Source of the DNA: Blastocatellia bacterium
GTDB taxonomy: Bacteria; Acidobacteriota; Blastocatellia; Pyrinomonadales; Pyrinomonadaceae
DNA: 8,545 nucleotides
Reading direction: 5' to 3'
Assembly: GCA_013695495.1 (NCBI GenBank)
Contig: JACDAK010000126.1
Span: 1 to 8,545, forward strand
Of this stretch, positions 1-4,860 are shown piece by piece. Each line of letters begins with the position of its first letter. Within the stretch, counting starts at the first letter, position 1. Both the position numbers and the translations under genes were made by a program. Under the pieces are notes generated by a model. It was not told the origin of the DNA. It was given only the letters and a program-made list of their open reading frames with translations, and did no database searches.

Positions 1-428
1 TGCTTAGCTCACAGAGCAAAGACGGGGAATATATTGCACGATTTATCAGGCGGTTTGGCTATGGAGCCGTTCGCGGGTCATCATCAAGAGGCGGCGTTGG
101 GGCTTTGGTTGAGATGATCCGGCTGGCTAGGAAGGGGCTGCCGATGGGATTTTCAGTCGATGGGCCGAAAGGTCCTCGGCACGTAGCCAAGTCCGGAGCA
201 GTAATGCTGGCGAAGAAGTCCGGCTTGCCGATTTTGCCGTTCGCGATCAGGCCGAAGAGCTTCTGGACTGTAAGTACTTGGGACAAGCTGGTGATCCCCA
301 AACCGTTCACCACCGCCGTTGTCTCGGTCATGCCGCCGATTGAGGTTTCGGCAGATTCGGATGAGGATGAGCAGCAGGCCAAGCTCGCGGAGCTTCAAAG
401 TGCTTTGGAACGGCTTTCGCCTGGCTAG
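1..428 (+). CDS. DUF374 / lysophospholipid acyltransferase-like protein, C-terminal part
   Basis: The frame is open from base 3 and gives 141 residues before TAG at 426-428; the start lies outside the window. The visible part begins LSSQSKDGEYIARF and continues with RGSSSRGG, then FSVDGPKGPRH, GAVMLAKKSGLPILPF and WDKLVIPKPF. This order (S-x-DGE, RGSSxRGG, DGPxGP, A-x-x-SG-x-PI-x-P, IPKPF) is the signature of DUF374 proteins, relatives of the PlsC/LpxL acyltransferases that transfer acyl chains to lipid acceptors at the inner membrane. The tail is acidic and Gln/Glu-rich (DSDEDEQQ). Any N-terminal membrane anchor is not visible. The family is well supported; the acceptor lipid is unknown. The stop codon overlaps that of the convergent heme A synthase gene. 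Confidence 0.85.
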   Translation, partial: LSSQSKDGEYIARFIRRFGYGAVRGSSSRGGVGALVEMIRLARKGLPMGFSVDGPKGPRHVAKSGAVMLAKKSGLPILPFAIRPKSFWTVSTWDKLVIPKPFTTAVVSVMPPIEVSADSDEDEQQAKLAELQSALERLSPG

Positions 429-1384
429 GGGGCACCTCGCCTTGCCATGAGATTCGCCAGCATCAAGACGAAGGCCAGCCATAACAAGTCGGCGAGCAGC
501 AGATGTCCGAGCTGCATTACTATGGGACCGAGGGTAAGGAGTGTGGCGGCGCCAAAAACGACTTGAATGATCACAAGGATCGAAAGAATGTTAGCCCAGC
601 GGACAACACTAGGGTCATCTGTGGATTCCTTTTTCAGCCAGCCCGCGAGCATGACTAGATAGACTGCGGTCAGGATCGAAAGAATCGGATGGCTGAGCCT
701 TAGCCGCAGTAGATAGTGCGATGCAGTGGAGAAATCCTTAGCAATCCCTTCGGCAAGTGAACCGGACGGAAACAGCATGTTGCTGAGAGCCGCAAGCGAG
801 CCGCTTATGCCGACGAAGAGAATGCCTATGAGAGCGATGGCTACCAGCACGCACGTTCGTGTAGGCAGTGCGAAGCTCAACCGCTTTCCGGTCACCGCCA
901 TCCACGAGGTGAGCGTTAGAAATGCGAGCAAGATGAACGTGTTGATTAAATGGCCGATCGCCCAAAACGGACGCGCTGCCGTAAGGTTCTCGGCGGTGTT
1001 GCCCGTTAGCACGAGGCCGGCGCCGACCAGGGCTTCTGTGAGGATAAAGATGAATGAGCCGACGGCCATTTTGCGGATCTGATCGCCCTTGGGAAATTTG
1101 CGGAACGCCCAGACAAGCAATCCGATGACGATCAGAAACGCAATGCCGCTCGTCACGCGGTGCGAGAATTCGATGACGGTTTTAAACTCGGGTGCCGATG
1201 GGATCACCTCGCCGTGACAAGTTAGCCAATGCTCGCCGCACCCATCGCCGGATTTTGACGCACGCAGAAATACGCCCCACAAAATGACAAGTAGGTTGAA
1301 CGCTAGCGTCAATAGCGAATAGCGTGCGAACGCCGACATTCCGGCAAGGCCGCGGGGACTGATGTTATTTAGTTCGGTTGCCAT
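425..1384 (-). CDS. ctaA: Heme A synthase (COX15/CtaA family)
   Basis: A 319-residue protein with about eight hydrophobic segments (roughly 22-40, 77-95, 107-127, 142-163, 175-200, 227-249, 262-284, 289-312). Family knowledge: it oxidises the C8 methyl of heme O to a formyl group, giving heme A for cytochrome oxidase. Four histidines sit where the heme-ligand pairs are expected: H75 (EFSHR, with E72 three residues before, like the catalytic Glu of Bacillus CtaA), H145 (IGHLINT), H232 (LSHP) and H294 (LGHLLLAD). The first periplasmic loop has the Cys pair C49/C56 (CGEHWLTC). The second-half loop has no matching pair; the only other Cys, C178, is at the start of a membrane segment. The ATG has no clear Shine-Dalgarno; M16 is an alternative start. 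No ctaB or cox genes are visible nearby, so this copy stands alone in the window. Confidence 0.9.
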   Translation of the reverse strand: MATELNNISPRGLAGMSAFARYSLLTLAFNLLVILWGVFLRASKSGDGCGEHWLTCHGEVIPSAPEFKTVIEFSHRVTSGIAFLIVIGLLVWAFRKFPKGDQIRKMAVGSFIFILTEALVGAGLVLTGNTAENLTAARPFWAIGHLINTFILLAFLTLTSWMAVTGKRLSFALPTRTCVLVAIALIGILFVGISGSLAALSNMLFPSGSLAEGIAKDFSTASHYLLRLRLSHPILSILTAVYLVMLAGWLKKESTDDPSVVRWANILSILVIIQVVFGAATLLTLGPIVMQLGHLLLADLLWLAFVLMLANLMARRGAP

Positions 1385-1441
1385 TCGGTGTTACGGAATA
1401 AGCTTAGAATAGCATTTGCGGAATTCGCGATAAAGAAGGGG

Positions 1442-1483
1442 GATAATAAGCGGCGGCGATCTGAATCGGCTAATAATTTATAA
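1442..1483 (+). promoter_or_regulatory. Candidate tlyA promoter and short AT-rich leader
   Basis: The 99-bp gap between the divergent ctaA and tlyA must hold both promoters. GATAAT at 1442-1447 is the best -10-like hexamer for tlyA, but a -35 at normal spacing is weak. A second AT-rich run, AATAAT at 1472-1477, ends six bases before the GTG and would give a leaderless transcript. Neither is proven. Confidence 0.25.
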
Positions 1484-2224
1484 GTGGCGAACGTTAGGAT
1501 CGACAAATTGCTTCACGACCGCGGGCTGGCCGAATCGCGCACAAAGGCGCAGGCGATGGTGATGGCGGGCGTGGTGCTGGTCGGCGAAAAGCGTGTTGAT
1601 AAACCTTCTGAGGCTTTTGCGGCGGACGCCGTTATCCGGATAAAGGGAGATACGCCGGAATCGCGGTACGTGGGGCGCGGAGGGCTGAAGCTGGAGAAAG
1701 CGTTAGCCGAATTTGGGGTCGATCCGACCGGGATGATGTGTGTGGACATTGGTGCGTCGACCGGGGGATTTACGGAATGCTTGCTGCAGCATGGGGCACG
1801 CCGTGTGGTGGCGATCGATGTAGGTACGAATCAGCTGGACTGGCGGCTTCGAAATGACCCGCGGGTTGATGCGCGGGAGAATTTGAACGCTCGGGGCCTG
1901 CAGCCAGAGGATATCGACTCGCCCGTGGATCTGATCGTAATGGACGTTTCGTTTATTTCTGTGAAGAAGATAATGCCAGTTTTTAGTGAGCTGATGGCTC
2001 CGGGTAGCCGGGCGATCGTGCTGATAAAGCCGCAATTTGAAGTAGGGAAGGGAGAGGTTGGCAAGGGCGGGATCGTGCGTGAACCTGAAAAGCATGAGCG
2101 TGTGGTTGCGGAGGTGACGGAGTTTGCTTCGACGGTTGGATTGAAGCCGGGGCCGGTGATCGAGTCGCCTATTTTGGGGAAAGAAGGTAACAAGGAGTTT
2201 CTTGCGATCTATGAACGAGCGTGA
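1484..2224 (+). CDS. tlyA: TlyA family rRNA (cytidine-2'-O)-methyltransferase
   Basis: A 246-residue protein. Residues about 3-60 form an S4 RNA-binding domain (RIDKLLHDRGLAESRTKAQA, then VDKPS). About 83-245 form an FtsJ/RrmJ-type methyltransferase with the SAM loop VDIGASTGGFTECLL at 87-101. The catalytic Lys-Asp-Lys-Glu set is present as K69 (GGLKLEKAL), D154 (MDVSFIS), K182 (LIKPQFE) and E238 (NKEFL), the same numbering I recall for Mycobacterium tuberculosis TlyA. Known members 2'-O-methylate cytidines in 16S and/or 23S rRNA; which sites are modified here cannot be read from sequence. The start is GTG: an in-frame TAA at 1481-1483 directly precedes it, so no upstream start is possible. 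No Shine-Dalgarno is visible. The 3' end overlaps the next gene by 14 bp, suggesting translational coupling. Confidence 0.92.
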   Translation: MANVRIDKLLHDRGLAESRTKAQAMVMAGVVLVGEKRVDKPSEAFAADAVIRIKGDTPESRYVGRGGLKLEKALAEFGVDPTGMMCVDIGASTGGFTECLLQHGARRVVAIDVGTNQLDWRLRNDPRVDARENLNARGLQPEDIDSPVDLIVMDVSFISVKKIMPVFSELMAPGSRAIVLIKPQFEVGKGEVGKGGIVREPEKHERVVAEVTEFASTVGLKPGPVIESPILGKEGNKEFLAIYERA

Positions 2225-2402
2225 GGATAGTTCTGAAAAGCAGGATAGGCTCGTGGAAGGGGTCGATTATTACTTCGAAGGCGGGCTAATGGTGTTGACG
2301 GCTGCGTTTCTAAGAAAGCGTGGATACTGCTGCGGCAACGGCTGCCGGCATTGCCCGTATCCGAAAGAAGATCAGAGGAGGAACTCCTCGAGTTCGTTGT
2401 GA
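2211..2402 (+). CDS. DUF5522 small Cys-rich protein
   Basis: A 63-residue protein, function unknown. The core runs VDYYFEGGLMVLTAAF (18-33) then KRGYCCGNGCRHCPY (36-50), which I recognise as the DUF5522 signature. Four cysteines (C40, C41, C45, C48) in a C-C-x3-C-x2-C pattern suggest a metal or Fe-S site, which is inference. The ATG at 2211 is chosen over an in-frame TTG at 2202 because it is the better codon. AAGGAG at 2192-2197 is 13 nt before the ATG and only 4 nt before the TTG, so the spacing is not decisive. The gene starts inside the end of tlyA, which suggests co-translation and perhaps a linked role. Its last 31 bp are antisense to the end of arsR. Confidence 0.75.
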   Translation: MNEREDSSEKQDRLVEGVDYYFEGGLMVLTAAFLRKRGYCCGNGCRHCPYPKEDQRRNSSSSL

Positions 2403-2881
2403 CGTGCGGGTGGGTAGTCATTATCAGGCTCGTCGGAATATTCGGGTTCCTCCGCGCGTTTTGCGGATACATCCTCGACGTGCTCGGGCGTGTGCAAGAA
2501 GTCGATCGGGGTTCGAGCTATCTGAATAAGTAGCTCCGGTGTGCAGCACACCTTTTCATATCGTGCCACGTCGTCCTTTAGATGAGGTTGTGAGGCAAGC
2601 CAGGCGAGTGCCGAGGTCAACACCTCGCGGGCTGCATCGTCCTCGGGCCATCTAATGCTGTAATGCATCCACTTGCCGTCGCGGCGTGCGTCAACGAGGC
2701 CCGCGTTGCGAAGGTATGCGAGATGGCGCGATATCTTTGGCTGGCTGTCGCCGAGCACCTCAGTGAAAAAACACACGCACACTTCGTTCTCACGCATAAG
2801 ATTCAACAGGCGGAGCCGTGTTTTATCTGAGAGGGCCGTGTAGAACTTTTCCATGTAGCTGAGTGTTTCTTCCTTACCCAT
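2372..2881 (-). CDS. arsR: ArsR/SmtB family metalloid-responsive repressor
   Basis: A 169-residue protein. The winged-helix domain covers about 10-80: EKFYTALSDKTRLRLLNLM, then NEVCVCFFTEVLGDSQPKIS (recognition helix), RHLAYLRNAGLV and DGKWMHYSI (wing). C35 and C37 in the CVC motif correspond to the As(III)-binding pair of classical ArsR, so arsenite or antimonite release of repression is the expected behaviour. A further adjacent pair, C112/C113 (EKVCCTPE), lies past the usual end of the core domain, and residues about 136-169 form an acidic tail. Classical members are about 100-120 residues, so this is a long version. There is no Shine-Dalgarno before the ATG; a TAATTT hexamer six bases upstream would fit a leaderless mRNA. 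M10 is an alternative start. It diverges from the trans-sulfuration gene and a dead arsC. Confidence 0.85.
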   Translation of the reverse strand: MGKEETLSYMEKFYTALSDKTRLRLLNLMRENEVCVCFFTEVLGDSQPKISRHLAYLRNAGLVDARRDGKWMHYSIRWPEDDAAREVLTSALAWLASQPHLKDDVARYEKVCCTPELLIQIARTPIDFLHTPEHVEDVSAKRAEEPEYSDEPDNDYPPARHNELEEFLL

Positions 2882-2892
2882 ACAAATAAATT

Positions 2893-2904
2893 ACCATAAA
2901 TGGT
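2893..2904. promoter_or_regulatory. Candidate ArsR operator (ACCAT-AA-ATGGT palindrome)
   Basis: A perfect 5+2+5 inverted repeat 11 bp upstream of the arsR start. It falls between a weak -35-like GAGACA and the -10-like TAATTT read on the minus strand, where a bound repressor would block arsR transcription. That it is an operator is inferred from position and symmetry. Confidence 0.35.
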
Positions 2905-2918
2905 CACTCTTGTCTCGA

Positions 2919-2972
2919 CATATACGTTAGCCGGAATATATCCGTATCAATATATATGTTGAAGCGTATATG
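2919..2972. promoter_or_regulatory. AT-rich inverted-repeat cluster in the arsR / trans-sulfuration gap
   Basis: CATATACG at 2919-2926 is repeated inverted as CGTATATG at 2965-2972. Between them lies TCAATATATATGTTGA at 2947-2962, symmetric at 14 of 16 positions (TCAA-N8-TTGA), and GGA-ATATA-TCC at 2933-2943. ArsR-family repressors bind AT-rich dyads of this general type, so this is the best candidate control region for the plus-strand gene. I see no convincing -35/-10 pair for that direction. Confidence 0.35.
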
Positions 2973-2996
2973 AATCTACGAGGAGCTAGAAAGAAC

Positions 2997-3044
2997 ATGT
3001 CGCATCGACCGATGACGGGCCCAGTCATGCGGTTGTGGCGATAA
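2997..3044 (+). CDS. Possible Met-containing leader peptide (uORF)
   Basis: ATG at 2997 opens 15 codons, MSHRPMTGPVMRLWR, ending in TAA at 3042-3044. GAGGAG at 2980-2985 is 11 nt upstream, a usable though long spacing. Three of 15 codons are Met, and the uORF precedes a gene of Cys/Met metabolism, which is what an attenuation leader would look like. An in-frame ATG at 2970 would give 24 residues with four Met but lacks a good ribosome site. A short ORF of this size can arise by chance, so confidence is low. Confidence 0.3.
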   Translation: MSHRPMTGPVMRLWR

Positions 3045-3132
3045 GGTCGAACACTCAGCCCTTTCGACCGAGCAATGTTGCACACCGAAGCAGAAGGCGT
3101 CTACTATTGGCGCAACTGCCCAAGTATGTTGC
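3005..3132 (+). promoter_or_regulatory. Structured mRNA leader with mutually exclusive hairpins
   Basis: Hairpin A (3006-3035) pairs CGACCG-ATGAC with GTCAT-G-CGGTTG around loop GGGCCCA: 11 pairs counting one G-U, with one bulged G, inside the leader ORF. Hairpin B pairs GGTCGAA (3045-3051) with TTCGACC (3063-3069). GGTCGA of hairpin B can instead pair with TCGACC at 3005-3010, which would break hairpin A. GCAAC at 3112-3116 can pair with GTTGC at 3077-3081 or at 3128-3132, the latter ending just before the ribosome site GGAGG (3137-3141). No T-run follows any stem, so control of translation is more likely than an intrinsic terminator. The pairings are seen in the sequence; the function is inferred. 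Confidence 0.35.
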
Positions 3133-3145
3133 TTTCGGAGGTTTA

Positions 3146-4315
3146 ATGCACAAATTCTCTTTCTCTACGTTGGCCGTCCATGCTGGCGAGGACCGGACGG
3201 ATAATTATGGGGCCCTATCGGTTCCGATCTATCCGGCTTCGGTCTTCGCCTTTCAGGACGCGGACGAAGGTATAGCGATCCACAACTATGAAAAGCCGGG
3301 ATATTTTTATGGCCGGCTGGGAAATCCCACGCAAATGGCGCTGGAGAAGGCGATGGCTGAGCTGGAGGGCGGAGAGGCCGCTCTTGCGCTTGCATCGGGC
3401 ATGGCTGCGATCTCGGCGGCCGCGTTCACGCTTCTGAAAGCCGGGGACCACGTTGTCGCACCCGAGTCGATGTACTCGACGACAACGAATTTCCTCCACC
3501 ACATTCAAAAGCAGTTTGACATAGAAACGACGTTTGTTGATGCAACAGATGCTGAGGCATATTCGGCTGCTGCACGTTCTAATACGAAAATGTTCTGGGT
3601 CGAAACTCCCTCGAACCCTCTCGTTAGGGTGACAGATATAGCGGAGGTCAGCTCGATCGGAAAGTTGGCCGGGATTCCAACGGTTGTAGATAACACGTTC
3701 GCCACGCCGTGCAATCAGCGGCCGTTGGAGCTAGGGGCTGATCTCGTTATTCACAGCGCGACGAAATATCTTGGCGGTCATAGCGACCTTACGGCCGGCG
3801 TTATGGTGGGACCCGGAGAGCTTATTGAGAAGGCACGGCAAGGCGCGGCAAAGTTCTATGGAGGTAACATCGCACCTCAGGTCGCTTGGCTGGTGCTTCG
3901 CGGGATCAAGACGCTCGGTTTAAGGATGGAGCGGCACAACGAGAACGCTGCGGAGCTTGCGAGACGGTTGCAGGAGCATCCTAAGGTGCGAAAGGTTCAC
4001 TATCCGGGCTTATCGTTCCACCCAAATCATGACATAGCAGTTCGGCAGATGCATGGTTTTGGAGGGATACTCGGTGTCGATGTAGGAACGGCGGAAGCGG
4101 CGAAGTCATTCGTAAACAAGGTCAAGGTTTGCACGTTTGCGACATCGTTAGGTGGCGTCGAGACGCTCATTCAGCCCGTCGCACTGATGACCCACGCGAC
4201 GCTGACTCAGGAAGAGCGCGAATCGTCGGGAGTGGGTGATGGCTTGCTGAGGATCTCGGTCGGCATCGAATCTGTCGAAGACATTTGGCAAGACATATAT
4301 AATGCGTTAGGTTAG
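3146..4315 (+). CDS. PLP-dependent trans-sulfuration enzyme (cystathionine gamma-synthase / methionine gamma-lyase family)
   Basis: A 389-residue cytosolic Cys/Met-metabolism PLP enzyme of typical family length. Visible motifs: YGRLGNPT (55-62, phosphate-binding Tyr and Arg from the neighbouring subunit), SGMAAIS (84-90), Y110 (ring stacking on PLP), D182 in VDNTFATP (pyridine N contact), K207 in HSATKYLGGHSD (Schiff-base lysine), and SLGGVETLIQP with LRISVGIE at the C-terminus. Members do gamma-replacement or gamma-elimination on homoserine esters, cystathionine, homocysteine or methionine. The active-site Cys that marks classical methionine gamma-lyase (Tyr-Gly-Cys) is replaced by Y-S-T (T112), so the exact reaction is open. 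The start is ATG 3146 because GGAGG lies at 3137-3141 and homology begins there; the frame also opens 37 codons earlier at a GTG whose extension looks non-coding. A structured leader precedes it. Confidence 0.85.
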   Translation: MHKFSFSTLAVHAGEDRTDNYGALSVPIYPASVFAFQDADEGIAIHNYEKPGYFYGRLGNPTQMALEKAMAELEGGEAALALASGMAAISAAAFTLLKAGDHVVAPESMYSTTTNFLHHIQKQFDIETTFVDATDAEAYSAAARSNTKMFWVETPSNPLVRVTDIAEVSSIGKLAGIPTVVDNTFATPCNQRPLELGADLVIHSATKYLGGHSDLTAGVMVGPGELIEKARQGAAKFYGGNIAPQVAWLVLRGIKTLGLRMERHNENAAELARRLQEHPKVRKVHYPGLSFHPNHDIAVRQMHGFGGILGVDVGTAEAAKSFVNKVKVCTFATSLGGVETLIQPVALMTHATLTQEERESSGVGDGLLRISVGIESVEDIWQDIYNALG

Positions 4316-4354
4316 ACTGATCATATGCACCAAGACGCATCTATACACCGAATC

Positions 4355-4382
4355 CGGTCGAGAAGCTCTCGTTTCTAGACCG
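4355..4382 (+). terminator. Hairpin downstream of the trans-sulfuration gene
   Basis: CGGTC at 4355-4359 pairs with GACCG at 4378-4382 and, after one G/A mismatch, AGAAGC pairs with GTTTCT (one G-U) around loop TCTC. It begins 39 bp after the stop codon. No T-run follows, so it may be a weak or Rho-assisted terminator, or only an mRNA-end stabiliser. Confidence 0.35.
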
Positions 4383-4397
4383 ATATCTTCGGGCCGA

Positions 4398-4775
4398 CGG
4401 GTCTTGATCTTGTGTACGGGAACTCGGCGAGGCCTGTAGTGCACAGCGCCGGGACGCATCCGAGCCCTGTTAGGCCGGAAGCGATAGAAGCGCTGGCCGG
4501 AGATCGGAATTGACATCACGAATCATCGGTCGAAATCCGTGGAGGAGTTTGCGGATGTGATCGATCACGTGCTGACGGTATGTGACAGCGCTGCTGAGAA
4601 TTGCACGATCTTTCCTGCCGAGGTAGTGCGGGTGCATCATTCGTTCGATGACCCTGCGGCGGTAGAGGGGGATCATCAGGCGCGAACGGCGGCGTTCAGA
4701 AGGGTTCGCGATGAGATAAAGGAATATTTCGAACGGGACTTTATTCCGCAAGTCTCGACCCGCGAGCGAACATAA
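4398..4775 (+). pseudogene. arsC: Decayed arsenate reductase, LMW phosphatase type
   Basis: Three pieces in two frames match ArsC in order. Frame of 4401: VLILCTG, holding the nucleophile Cys of the CX5R loop. Frame of 4418: GNSAR, then PVVHSAGTHPSPVRPEAIEALA. Frame of 4500: EIGIDITNHRSKSVEEFADV, then LTVCDSAAENC with the resolving Cys pair (C-x6-C), FRRVRDEIKEYF, and TAA at 4773-4775. The joins imply a lost base near 4419, an extra base near 4497-4500, and an in-frame loss of about 16-17 codons after GNSAR, where intact relatives carry SQMAEGLL-like sequence. No start codon is visible before VLILCTG. The 78-codon open stretch from GTG 4539 keeps only the C-terminal half and lacks the nucleophile. 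The wild-type role is thiol-dependent reduction of arsenate to arsenite. It lies on the same strand as the preceding gene, and a functional product is very unlikely. Confidence 0.8.
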
Positions 4776-4807
4776 CCAGCAGGCAACACATCAATTCACG
4801 AATGGGA

Positions 4808-4837
4808 AAAGGCTGCCGGAACGGTCCGGCAGCCTTT
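4808..4837. terminator. Strong bidirectional terminator hairpin
   Basis: AAAGGCTGCCGGA and TCCGGCAGCCTTT form a perfect 13-bp stem around loop ACGG. It lies between the convergent arsC remnant (ends 4775) and the Clp-type ATPase (ends 4861). The A/T ends of the stem give a short T-run on either strand, with TTTTCCC on the minus strand, so it can serve both sides and probably mainly ends the ATPase transcript. Confidence 0.8.
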
Positions 4838-4860
4838 CGGTTGAATAATGAGTTCGAGGT

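Noticed and set aside
3035..3145. Upstream GTG start for the trans-sulfuration gene, adding 37 residues
   Set aside because: The extension has no family similarity, overlaps the hairpins, and ATG 3146 has GGAGG five bases before it and the usual family N-terminus.
2882..3145. Known SAM, SAH or T-box type riboswitch in the leader
   Set aside because: I could not find the conserved cores of SAM-I, SAM-II, SAH or T-box elements.
4539..4775. A stand-alone 78-residue protein from GTG 4539
   Set aside because: It is the C-terminal half of ArsC. Its frame continues upstream as EIGIDITNHRSKS before a stop, and the rest of ArsC is found in the other frame.
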